NCBI GenBank assembly: GCA_026770025.1
Contig: JAMXDE010000009.1
Coordinates: 2,021,001-2,085,000, forward strand
From: Craspedostauros australis
Lineage: Eukaryota; Bacillariophyta; Bacillariophyceae; Mastogloiales; Achnanthaceae
DNA: 64,000 bases
Direction of reading: 5' to 3'
Part shown: piece by piece, positions 9,284 to 19,750 of the stretch
How positions within the stretch are numbered: position 1 is the first letter of the stretch
Layout of the letters: every line of letters starts with the position of its first letter
Notes under the pieces: model-generated
Databases searched by the model: none
The model's input: only the letters and a program-made list of their open reading frames with translations
What the model was told of the DNA's origin: nothing
Translations under genes and position numbers: made by a program

Positions 9284-11199
9284 GACATCATTCACCATTC
9301 ACCTGCTCATAGCAATGGCAAAGATGGGCTCGATCTGTTCCATCAGTAGCACAGTATCAGCTGAGAGCAACCAAGTTCACATGGTATCACACCTTGTCTC
9401 TATTCTATTCAGATGTGCTCTAATAGGAGCCACTGCAAGTGCAAGTAGTATGCTCCACATCGCGGTATTCATTTCATTGTTCGCTCCAAACATCTTGATA
9501 GCGCGATTGATCACATGGAGGTTGTGTGAGCCAACTCATCGAGTCGGTCGATACCGGACATGCTGCATTCATGGTTTCTGTTCCATGCAATATTGCAGGC
9601 GACATGGTATGCAATTGCAATACTCCACACGAAGCTTGATGAGCGACGACGAGCCATTGCGTACAACACTGTCACGGCAGTGAATGCACTAGGTATTCAG
9701 TTGTGCGGACCATGATCCTCTTGAGCACAGATCACAATGACGGACTTCTTGGACGAACAAGAGTAGAACGAAGAGACAATGATGGCAGAGTAAACAGTAC
9801 ATGCAAACCGTGCCAAGCTCGTCTTCACCATCAGTACAGGATGATGTACTACTCCTCACCAAGTTTGTATCATACGCATGTCTCGCAACCAACACCATTC
9901 GATAACAAACCGCACTGTCAGGCAAAACACCAACCGCAACTTGTCAGGATCGTATCTGGCGATAAAATGCCACGCCAAGCAGGCTTGCGTTGTTTGTTGT
10001 GTTGGGTGCCTCTTGCGTGGATTCCAGGCGTCGTGGTGCAGAGACGAGAAGCAGGGGGCCACGTTTGGTGGTCGATGTGATGTGCTGTGATGCTCGAGAG
10101 GTGCCGATCGCAATTCAACCCGCACAGGCGTTGCTGTTGGTTCATTCCTCTGTGTGGCTTTTGGCGGGAAGTTGCTCCGCCACGAAAATCGAACGCTGGG
10201 TTGACACGTCTGGCAGGAAACACAGCGTGCACGAATCAGAACCACGCAAATCTCGCATCCAGCACTGTCACGCGCACACGAATGCGCGCACACAGCACCA
10301 TGTGAACAGAGCGCGAGGCGGGACTGCAATGGCCAGCATCAAACAGTTGAATTCGTTCCATCAAACGGAAACCATTGTCACAACGACACCCCCTGCCGTC
10401 CGATACGACAAATCAAAATACAGTGACGACATCGCAAAATAAATTGACGACATCGCAAAACAAATTGACGACAGACAAGAATCGCACCGGGCCTTCCTCC
10501 CATTTCTGTTTGAAACGGTGTTTGGCGAGTTGTGTTTTGTTTTGTCGTTATTTGGGGAACAAAACCTCTCTGAGGGAAGATCCTACGAACAGTTCCTACT
10601 GGAGTTCTACCGAGAACCGGCTTGCGTTCACGTTTCGTTGATAATACGACACGACTTGAAGGTTTGCTTTGTCGGACAAAAAACGCGTCCTGTCGGACGA
10701 TTTTGGCACGACGACGTCACAAGAATTCGAGTTGTCGTCACCGATAACACGTGATCACATCAACATGATTTGTGTCCGTTCCGCAAACCGAAAAACTGAA
10801 CAACAAGCGGGGATGTGCACTTCTCACAAACAAAACTCAATCACGAAATGAGCACAACAGCGCCACAAAACAAGCGTCCTCCTCCTCGAACTGCAAATGG
10901 CGAGAGATGAATGGTGCGATGATGTTCCACGATGAGCCTGTTTGAATACTTGAGTGCTCTAGATCATAGTGTTACAAACCTTGCTGTTAGTTGTAGTACA
11001 AACAAGTCGTAGCGATTCGTCGTTCGTGGCTTTGGGTGACTTTGCCTTCTCTGCACATCAGAGGTGCACTCGCTCGATAGAACTTGTGAATGTGCTGACC
11101 CTGACTTGCAAGCATAACACTCTTGGATTGCTCGTTTCAATCCATCTATTTTCCTCCCAACTCATGCTGTTGTTGTAGAATCGATGCGGATCGTCATGT
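9284..11199. other. Transposon interior, no gene supported
   Basis: The 1.9 kb between the transposase and the second element gene contains only short frames without domains. At about 10418-10475 a unit of roughly 20 bp (TTGACGACATCGCAAAA and variants) is repeated about three times in tandem. Confidence 0.45.
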
Positions 11200-13367
11200 G
11201 TGCACAAATCATGCACGATGCCACAAAATCGAAATGACGATGGCTGCTGGTCAGCAACAGGCAACCACGCAACGTACACAATCAAAGGCTTCAGCGAAAC
11301 ACCTCCACACTTCCATCCCTCCATCGAAGGACTCAACCATTTCTGGGAAATGCACACCGATTGGCAAGCAAAGTACATGAAGCAGAACCTCCAACGCAAC
11401 TCCAGAAGCTGTCACAAGCCTTGCAGAAGTTCCTGCAAACTGGCAAAGGTATGCATTGACTGAGAGCATCTGATGGTGGTTTGATGTTGGCTTTGTGTTG
11501 CTCACCACAACCACTCATATCCTCTTTGTGCTTTCAGGGTTTGGACTCAAGTTTCGTGCCAAGTGTGGCTGAGCATGCCTGAAAATTACAGCGATTTGCC
11601 AAAAGAACGTCAAGACACTCTCTGGTACCACCCATCAGGCCACAACAACAGCGATGACACGAATGACAAGGATGTTGAACCCAACAACAAAGATGAGGAC
11701 AATGCCAGCTGTGACAATGAGGAGAAGCTTTCTAATTCACCAACAGTTGTAAGTGCACCACACTCCAACAGAGCCAGCGGTACGAACGACATCAACAACA
11801 GCACTGGCAATAGCTTCTCATTTGCTGGCTCCAAATCGGACAGAGCTTCCATGGATCAACTGTCACCCAACTTCATTGACGACAATCTCAGCCTTGCCAC
11901 TTCACCATTCATCATGCCTCATTGTACCACAGTGCCCAAAACCACGAAGTTCACACCAAACACCACACCAAAGAGCACAACGCCTATCTGCAACAACAAC
12001 AACAACATTAAAGAAGCAATGCGCAGCCTCAACATCAACCATGTGAAAGGAAACGAGGAAATCGTGACAACTTCGAGCGCCAACATGGTCAAGCAAGGAT
12101 CGTTTCAAGAGAATGCGCTGGATCCAGTGTTGGGAGGCATTCTGATCTGCAACCATCATGGAGTCCACATCTTCTTTGTGCTCGAGCCTCCTGTCAACCC
12201 AGAATCTATTTGCTCCTCCAGCAAGGATGACAGGTGGAGCATTAAACTGGCATACAAGCTGCCAGTGATTTATTGCTCTGCAAGCAGCATTTATGGGCCA
12301 TTCACGGATTGTCCTCAATTTCCGTTGGCCTTTGTCAGGGACAAGAAGCACTTTGCTCAATAGCACAGTTGCAAGCCGATGAGAACAGTGAACTTGCAGT
12401 CATGCGCAGGGTAAGTGTTGACTTCCAGATAGACAACAACTTCTGGCATGCTGTGATGAAGATGCCGATGCCTGCACAGTACCACATCATCTACAACAGT
12501 CTTGGGTCATTCACTATTGCGGCATTCTGTTTTGAGCGGCAGCAGAAGGCGGCGATTCCACTTGGTCACACCATCTCACGTACTAACGAGGGGATGGAGC
12601 CAAACAACACATTTGGTGGAGCACCGTTTGGAACTCCACAACGCAGCCACAACTGGTTTGCGCCCAGCGTCTTCTCTCCATCACCAGGATCCCCAGCATT
12701 CTCAGGACACCATGGTGTCGCTGCCAACAGGCATAGATTCGCTGCTACTGGGTTTGGCACACAGCCATTTGCAACCCCAACTCAGCCACTTCAACAAGGG
12801 TTTGGTTGAGGACAGCAAGGAGCAGCAAGCCATTTTGGCAACATGCCAGGAGCTGCAAACTTTGCACTGTGCTCTATTGGGCGCCACAAGAACGAGGAGG
12901 AGGGAGCATGCAGCCAAGCGGCAGAGGCTCATGCACAACAGGAGGAAGCCCGTCGTCGCCAGCCAGAGCAGGAAGCCCAAGCGTTCATTGAGCAGGCAAA
13001 TGCTCGCACAAAATTGGCGCAACAGAGAGCTTCATCCGAGGCAGAAGCGCAGGTCTGTGCTGCGCAAGCTCACAATGCTCGTCTCGTGGAGAAAATGAGA
13101 GCACTTGAGGAGGAGAAGGCCAAGTATGCTCGCATGGTGGAGCAGCAGCGCGCAGCAGCAACCAACATTGACAACACCACCTTCTCGATCTCGGACATGC
13201 CACAAGCCCCCACTGCAGGGTTTGTCCATCGTGGCGAGAATGACAATGTGCTGAGCCAAAACGATTCCGTACACCAACGAATGGATGGCGTTCCAATCTC
13301 TGTCACAACAGGAGGTCATTCAGCTGCTGTCTCTGAGGATGGACTTGCATCAACAGTGCATACATGA
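11200..13367 (+). pseudogene. Second gene of the Harbinger-type element, broken
   Basis: This stretch has coding character on the plus strand but changes frame several times. An intron with consensus ends (GTATGC at 11449, TTTCAG ending 11537) separates QLQKLSQALQKFLQTGK from a following exon. The next part contains WLSMPENYSDLPKERQDTLW, an acidic Asn/Asp/Ser-rich stretch and a conserved-looking region near 12110-12270. After another frame change near 12360 one frame runs to 13365, interrupted by a single in-frame TGA at 12807. It holds a Gly/Phe/Pro-rich segment and then a long Ala/Glu/Gln-rich coiled coil (about 12890-13150). I do not recognise the protein. Its position in the same orientation as the transposase suggests the accessory DNA-binding protein that Harbinger elements usually carry, but no Myb/SANT motif is visible. 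About four lesions in all. Confidence 0.55.
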
Positions 13368-13681
13368 GCCCCAACCAATTTCATGTTACAAGAGGATGCT
13401 CGCTCAACAACACATCAGGCAGTGAAAAGCGCACAATGGGCAACAAATGAGCACCAACCAAAACACCCACACCCACACACATCAACAACAACACCCACAA
13501 ACAAACAGAACCAAGTCAGTGCGCTACTAGAATAAGCCAACACCGATAGTAGCAACAGGAACGAACACAACAAACCTGACTTGCCACAGTCGCCATCCGA
13601 CCACCAAAGGGATTGCCGTTGTCGATTTACTCGACTGTAACGAAACGTTGATAATTCGTGACCTAAATACAAAACGTTTTA

Positions 13682-13705
13682 TTTTGTAACTTTTACGATG
13701 ACTCC
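13682..13705 (-). repeat. Right terminal inverted repeat
   Basis: Exact reverse complement of 7476-7499, followed directly by CTG at 13706-13708, the second copy of the target duplication. Confidence 0.9.
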
Positions 13706-13708
13706 CTG

Positions 13709-15253
13709 GATTGCCCTTGCTTCTTGTGGCCGGAAATACCTTGGAGTTGCACGTGCGTTCTTCTTCGAGGTGAGACATGTCACCTCGCATGTTGAGGTTC
13801 TCGGAGCAAGACGGCTTCTCCCATAAGATTGGAATCGCGGTGAGACGTCGCTGTTGCATCATGACATGCTCTGTGCGAAGCATGAATTTATCTTTGTGCA
13901 TTGTTGAAAAAGCACGTCTGTTCATACACCTTTTGCATTGAAACCCAAAAGTGCACAGCGCAGGCAGAAGGAGGCATCGCGCGAGTGGTACGCGCCACAT
14001 TTTGGTGGGTAGAGTACCATGCTTCTCGTTCAATCCTCCTCTCTGTCCCTTTGTCTGAGTGATGTCAATCGGCACTGCGCCATAGAGCGGTTGTGCGCTG
14101 TGCGATTCATCAAGACGGCGACATCCGCCTCTCGGCAGTACCGGGATCGAGCTAGCGCGGAGGCCTCAGCGGATTCGCTCCTTCGTGTTTCTCCCCACCG
14201 CAGCGTCGCATTGTGCTGTCGAGTTCGCACATGATGCTGAAAAGTTGATCAAGTCCCGCCGTGCATTGTATCAATGACCGCAGATGTGCTCACATTTCAG
14301 CGGAGCAGGCCTGCCCGGAGAGCCAACGACAAGATTTGTTGCAGCTCAGAAGAGGCTGTTGCGGATCATTCTTCTGTGGTCGCCGGTGAATTGTAGTTGC
14401 GCCAGAGAGGAAGTATCATAGCATTACTATACCGCTGTAACCGAGTTCCGCCTTCTCTCTGCACAGATATGTACGTTGTCGATCAATTGTAGCAGTCGTC
14501 AACGCAGAAGTGAGCGCCTCCCACATGGCTCCCTTCCCGCACGACGATCATGCATCGAAAGTTCATTACCAACAAGCATGCAGACTCGATTAATATTCTC
14601 TTTGATAGCATGATAGCGGAGCATGAACGTACGACTATGAGCCGAGTACGAGTAGTTCCGCACAATCACATGGTTGTTCCAATTTGTGTTGGCATTGCGC
14701 AATGTGGAGATCGTCACACTCGATAAATCCGTTGAACGTTATCGAGAGGTTAATTGAATTCATGTGCAAGTTCGTAATGGTGGTGTTTCTGCCGCCAACA
14801 CGAGCCAAGAAGAAACTGCCCATGGCGCGCGCTGGAAGAAAGGTGCACGGTCCATTTCAATGCGCAGTTTGGGTGGAGTGGATCGATCAGGTGATTGATG
14901 GGGGGAAGAATAGAGCCGAGCGTGTGGCAGAGCGAAGTGGAGTGTTGTGAGTGGATAGTCCACTGATTGAATACGAATGAATGCCATTGAATGCCATTGA
15001 AGCATCCATCTTCATTGAGGTCACCCAAAGAGAGAGAGAGAGAGAGAGAGAGAGACAAAGAAAGGCGAAGGACAGAGAGGAGTGGAACGCATGGAAGTGG
15101 AAGGATTGTTCCATTGCACCTCCATCGTCGCCTCTGACTTGACAAGACAGAGCACAGTTGGGTGCAGTAGAGTTCATACCACACGACTATTCCACTGGAG
15201 AACGAGAGGGAGAGAGAGAGGAGCAATCGTTGAGGACTGCAAGCTGAGACCAG
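13709..15253. other. Intergenic stretch upstream of the ankyrin channel
   Basis: Host DNA resumes after the transposon. No domain-bearing frame is seen; a 182-codon minus frame (13527-14075) runs across the transposon end and is rejected. A GA-dinucleotide run of about 24 bp lies at about 15028-15053, within 230 bp of the start of the channel gene, and a direct repeat GAATGCCATT lies at about 14979-15000. Confidence 0.5.
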
Positions 15254-18200
15254 ATGACGGCGCCTTCATGGACTCGGCCTCCTCTGCCTGCGGCTTCTCC
15301 CAACGCAGACGGCGCGTCCGTGTCTTCATCCGCGGCCTTCCGCTTCCGAGCGCGGGCTGGCATGCACCAACGAGCGACGTCGGAGGACGGCGAGAGCCGC
15401 AGCAGGGCGGACTCCAGGTCCGCGGAGGAGCACGCTGCCTACGAGCAGCCATGGCTTGCCGATCACCAGCATCACAAGCTGCAGCAGAATCGGCAGCGCC
15501 AGCTGGAGCACGCCATGAGGAACACGTCGAGACGCAGCCGAACGAACAATCCATTCGATGCTTCCAGCACTGACAGCAGCGCCAGCTCGTTGCCGCCCGC
15601 AGCCAGAGGAGCGGTCGAGCAGCACATCAACCCCTTCGACTCGGTGGCTGGATCGTCGTCTGCGTCGCGACAACGGCAGCCCATTTCACCGGAGTCGCCG
15701 CAGCAGCAGATAAGGCCGCAGCATCCTGTATCAACGCGTCCATTCTCTCGCACTACGCCCAAGCCGACCAATCCATTTGACGGTTCTTCGTCAGGGTCGC
15801 CCCAGCACGCTCAACAGCACATTCAACAACAGCACATTCAACAACAGAGAACTCCAACGAATAGCAGCGACAACAACCCATTTGCGGGACCACCAACGCC
15901 AACATCAGCATCAGCACAGGCACCAGCACGGGCACCAGCACGGGCACCAGCACGGGCATCACCTCAGCATGGACAACCACCGCGGGTGCCCACCACAAAC
16001 ATCACAGTCAAGATCAAAGGAAACAGAAGTGGACAACACCTTCGCAAGAGCCATAATGCGTCCAAGCCGCTGGCATCGGTCGTGGACTCGTTGGATGAGT
16101 TCCTCCAAACATCCGAGGAGACAGAATCCACGCGATATCGCAACGAGACCGATGGACCCAGCGATGAGCTTTTCGAAGGGATCCAAACGGATGCGCCACA
16201 GCAGCGTCTTTCATCGTCCACGCCGTCGCCGCTGACAACTTCGCCTGCCCTCGTCACTCCCACGCATCAGCGCATTGATATGACAGGCAGTCTTTCGTTT
16301 GATACGCCATCGCCGCCTTCCGCGAACTACATCAGCGCCACCACTCCCGCTGCTACCAGCAACGCGGAATCTCCTCATGCAATTCAGCATGATCAGAATT
16401 ACAACATCAACATTGACATTGACGACGACGATTCCGAAAGAGACGCGGAAGAACATCGTCAGCAACTGCAGCAACAGAACAGCAACCTCGATACGCATGA
16501 TGACGACGATTCCTTGCGATACACGCTGCACGATCTCTGCGACGAAGCCACGGGACCGCAGGACCTCGCATGGCGCAACGCTCTGCATCTCCTCGCGAAT
16601 CAACCACAGCATGCGCAAACGCGCGAACCGACTGACGGCACCCTGCCCTTGCACGTGGCTTGTTCGGGACGATCCGCACCGCCGTTGTGGATCACGCGCG
16701 CGCTGCTGCACGTCCACCCAAATTCCGCATCTGCGCCCGATGGCGGAGGCCGCTTACCGTTGCATCTCCTTGCGGCCACCAGCGCGGACGTCGCCACTCT
16801 GCAGGCCCTGGTCGAGGCCTATCCCTGGGGCATCTCACATCGCGATGACTACGGTTTCACTCCCTTGCATCTGCTGCTCAAGAATGACGATGTTCGCTTT
16901 CTGTCCGTGGAGCATCTGCGCATCCTGTTGGGGCAGACGTTGGAGTCGTCCGATTCACCCACGCAGCCATCTCGCAAGCACATAGTCTCGCAGCGGCGTG
17001 GAGATCATTTGAATATGAATGTCGATGACCTCAACGAATCCAAAAAGCACAACCACAAACCCAACGCGTTCAACAGATTCCGACCAGCGCCGCACGAAGG
17101 CTTCATCGAGGGATATCCCAGCGACATCCGCGCGGCATGGCAGAAGTTGGTCTTTTGGAAACGCAAACACGATCGATCCACCGTCCAGAGGAATCTGCAA
17201 TTCGAATCGTCCTTTCTGAAGATGGACGACGTTCCCAATCCTGCCAGCTTGTCCACAAAGTCCGGCAAGCACCTACCCCTCCACCTCCTCGTCAAGCGAC
17301 ATGCCCTGAGAGAAAAGCAGTACGAGCTATCCGCGGAAGATGCGGTGCAGCAGGAGCAGCTGCGCCAGATGGCCGGTGCCGGTGCACAGGAACCCACCAC
17401 ACCGGCACGCATCTCCAATCTCATGCAGATCATGATCCATGCCTATCCCGATGCTCTGATCCAACGCAACGAGGCGGGTCAGACGCCCGTCCTGCTCGCG
17501 CTGCTCGACGACGAGACGGTGGCATCCAACGAGATGGTGGAGATACTCTTGGGCTTGCGCACGCCCTACCGCCAACCCTTGCCACCGTGGGCGCACGACA
17601 TGGATCACGATTCCATCACCAAATCCATGACACGATGGACCAATCCGGCCATGATCGGGCTACCCACAACGCAGCAGCTGCCACTTCACGTTGCCTGCGA
17701 GGACGCACCATCCAATTTTGCCTTGCTGTCCATGATTCTGCAAGCCTACCCGGCAGCGCGCAACGTGCCAGATATTCGTGGGCGCACGCCATTGCATTTG
17801 GCTGTGTCGAACATCGGCAAGATCCCGGTGGATCAATCGACGTTGGAATTGCTGTATGGCGATTCTGCCATGAAGCTGCGTGATCAGATGGATCAGTCTC
17901 CGATGGATGCCGTCCTGGCCCGTCCGCAGTGTCTCAAAGAACCATCCGGCAACCTGATCAGCGATGTGTACATCCGAATGTTCCAAAGTTCTTTCGATCA
18001 CAGCAAGGGACAGAGTTTGGAACCAGGCATTCACAAGCTATCGCGACTGCCACGATGGTTGCGACGTCAGAGCTGCGGTTGCGCTTCCGTTCGCAAGGTG
18101 ATCATCGATGACATCACGAATCCATTCATCACGGCGCTCATCCTGCTGAACGGATGCGTCCTCATCGCATTGATCACCTTCTTTCGACTTTTGGTCGATG

Positions 18201-19348
18201 ATTACTTATCCACCATCCGCACGACCAACGCAGACATCGACATGAATCAGCTTTATGGCAGGACGACCTTCGGTTTGGCCATCACGCACATGGCATTGCA
18301 AGTTTCTGAATGGATCGATATTCGACAATCCATCACGACCAGTTGGGTTGATTTGTGCTCCGTCGGCTTGGTCCTCTTTGTCACCATCGCCGTGGCACGG
18401 GAGCATCCTCAATTGGAAGACGAAGCCATCGTGCAACTGTCGACCTGGACCACCGGGATGTTGTACCTCAGCCTTGTTGGATACCTGATGCGCTGGTGGC
18501 ACGATATGGCGGTGTACGGGTACATCGCCTTGTACATGGCACGCAAGGCGTTGGTGTGGCCCCTCATCACTGCCGGGATCATTGTAGTGGCGGCGTCCCA
18601 AATGATCTTCACGCTGCCGCAAATCGATTGCATCGACGGAACGAACGATGCGGACATCCTGAAAACGTGCGAACTCGAAGACGCATTCACGGCATCATAC
18701 AGCCTTTTGCTGCTGCAACCATTGTGGAACGTGCAAACAGCAACAGCAGGTGCGACAGCCTCCACCGGCTCCATCGCCGTAATCGCGATTTCCACCGTCG
18801 TCGTCATTTGGGTCTGCTGCTCCGTCTTTGCCACCATCGCGGTGGAATTGAGGACGCTGCACAAGCACCAGATCACCTTGGATGCGTACTGGGAGTCCAA
18901 GCTCCGTTTCCTGCAAATGATCCCGCGGCGACCAACCGTCTGGAAACATCCATCCTGCATGCAACAGTATTGCACAGCGATGGACAGCATGTGGGAATGG
19001 CTGACGATGGGCGTTCCATCCTCGCAGGAATGGTACTCGATGCAACTCTCAATCTTGTGTCGCGGAAGCATTGCGCTGATCATCGTGCCAATCTGGCTGG
19101 GATTGGGGTTGGTGACATTGGGCATCTTGTGGCCACCGACGGTGCGGCGATGGATCTTCCAATTGCATGGCCGTGAATTTGTGGAGGTGCCACGTGCAAA
19201 TTCATACCAACAACAAGATACGAGTGCAGTGACCGCGGCGAAGGACATCAAATCCATGACGCTGGATCAATCGCGAGAGCTTCATTCCGAGCTCACAGAA
19301 CTCAAACGGATGATGAAGCAGATGATGGCGATGAGCAAAATAGCGTAG
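15254..19348 (+). CDS. Ankyrin-repeat, TRP-like cation channel candidate
   Basis: The ATG at 15254 opens an intron-free frame of 1364 residues. Residues 1-430 are Ser/Pro/Gln-rich and probably disordered, with repeated NPF motifs and a 12-bp minisatellite giving ARAP repeats (about 15917-15958). Ankyrin repeats span about 455-900, with the typical PLHxA/PLHLL cores (LPLHVACSG, LPLHLLAA, TPLHLLLK, LPLHLLVK, LPLHVACED, TPLHLAVS). From about 955 to 1240 there are six hydrophobic segments. A short amphipathic stretch between the fifth and sixth (AFTASYSLLLLQP) is in the pore-helix position. A further hydrophobic segment follows at about 1270-1295, then a short coiled C-tail. Ankyrin plus six-segment layout is that of TRP-type channels. 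No selectivity filter can be assigned, so ion choice is open. It converges with the Miro gene. Confidence 0.75.
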   Translation: MTAPSWTRPPLPAASPNADGASVSSSAAFRFRARAGMHQRATSEDGESRSRADSRSAEEHAAYEQPWLADHQHHKLQQNRQRQLEHAMRNTSRRSRTNNPFDASSTDSSASSLPPAARGAVEQHINPFDSVAGSSSASRQRQPISPESPQQQIRPQHPVSTRPFSRTTPKPTNPFDGSSSGSPQHAQQHIQQQHIQQQRTPTNSSDNNPFAGPPTPTSASAQAPARAPARAPARASPQHGQPPRVPTTNITVKIKGNRSGQHLRKSHNASKPLASVVDSLDEFLQTSEETESTRYRNETDGPSDELFEGIQTDAPQQRLSSSTPSPLTTSPALVTPTHQRIDMTGSLSFDTPSPPSANYISATTPAATSNAESPHAIQHDQNYNINIDIDDDDSERDAEEHRQQLQQQNSNLDTHDDDDSLRYTLHDLCDEATGPQDLAWRNALHLLANQPQHAQTREPTDGTLPLHVACSGRSAPPLWITRALLHVHPNSASAPDGGGRLPLHLLAATSADVATLQALVEAYPWGISHRDDYGFTPLHLLLKNDDVRFLSVEHLRILLGQTLESSDSPTQPSRKHIVSQRRGDHLNMNVDDLNESKKHNHKPNAFNRFRPAPHEGFIEGYPSDIRAAWQKLVFWKRKHDRSTVQRNLQFESSFLKMDDVPNPASLSTKSGKHLPLHLLVKRHALREKQYELSAEDAVQQEQLRQMAGAGAQEPTTPARISNLMQIMIHAYPDALIQRNEAGQTPVLLALLDDETVASNEMVEILLGLRTPYRQPLPPWAHDMDHDSITKSMTRWTNPAMIGLPTTQQLPLHVACEDAPSNFALLSMILQAYPAARNVPDIRGRTPLHLAVSNIGKIPVDQSTLELLYGDSAMKLRDQMDQSPMDAVLARPQCLKEPSGNLISDVYIRMFQSSFDHSKGQSLEPGIHKLSRLPRWLRRQSCGCASVRKVIIDDITNPFITALILLNGCVLIALITFFRLLVDDYLSTIRTTNADIDMNQLYGRTTFGLAITHMALQVSEWIDIRQSITTSWVDLCSVGLVLFVTIAVAREHPQLEDEAIVQLSTWTTGMLYLSLVGYLMRWWHDMAVYGYIALYMARKALVWPLITAGIIVVAASQMIFTLPQIDCIDGTNDADILKTCELEDAFTASYSLLLLQPLWNVQTATAGATASTGSIAVIAISTVVVIWVCCSVFATIAVELRTLHKHQITLDAYWESKLRFLQMIPRRPTVWKHPSCMQQYCTAMDSMWEWLTMGVPSSQEWYSMQLSILCRGSIALIIVPIWLGLGLVTLGILWPPTVRRWIFQLHGREFVEVPRANSYQQQDTSAVTAAKDIKSMTLDQSRELHSELTELKRMMKQMMAMSKIA

Positions 19349-19750
19349 AGTAGAGAAGCGCAGAGGAGAGAAGCGCGTGTACTTGGGTACCAGTATCGAA
19401 AGGGGAAGAGGCCGAGGGCGTCCTGGGGATGGACGTTGAACGGCACACAACAGATACGGCAGTACAAGTACAAGAACTACGACGCTACGCGATAACATGA
19501 CGTGACATCTCAGAGAACAGAGTCATCGTTCAATCTTGAGTAAAGACTTCGTTGAATCGCACGAGTAAGATGGATTGCTTCAGTTTCTCTCTCTCTCTAG
19601 AAGATTGCCGAAGGTGTAGTATGAGTGCAGTCTCAAACGAGTATGGCATAGTTGCTGGCCATCGCTCGCACGCACACGTCTATCACGACGGCGGTCCAGT
19701 GCTTCATCTTCCGTGCTGCAATGTCCGGTGCCGCACACACTTCCTCTGCA
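19349..19750. other. Convergent intergenic spacer
   Basis: About 400 bp between the stop codons of two converging genes. It should hold both 3' UTRs; I see no gene. An AGAGTAG/AGAGAAG purine-rich stretch lies at 19347-19377 and a short CT run at about 19587-19600. Confidence 0.6.

Larger units (their letters stand above)
7476..13705 (+). mobile_element. Decayed Harbinger-type DNA transposon, 6.2 kb
   Basis: The element has perfect 24-bp terminal inverted repeats beginning GGAGTCATCGTAAAAGTTAC. It is flanked by a 3-bp CTG duplication (7473-7475 and 13706-13708), which fits the CWG target preference known for part of the PIF/Harbinger group. Inside are two plus-strand genes: a DDE_Tnp_4 transposase (about 8210-9283) and a second, unrecognised coiled-coil protein gene (about 11200-13367). 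A two-gene layout is usual for Harbinger elements. Both genes are broken, so this copy cannot move by itself, but the intact ends could still be mobilised by a relative. Perfect ends with broken genes suggest moderate age. The filled site would reconstruct to one CTG between 7472 and 13709. Confidence 0.85.

Noticed and set aside
13527-14075. Minus-strand frame of 182 codons
   Set aside because: It runs across the right transposon border and matches no family.
18355-19257. Long frames on both strands over the channel gene's 3' part
   Set aside because: The channel frame carries the membrane segments and continues from the ankyrin part; the others have no domain.
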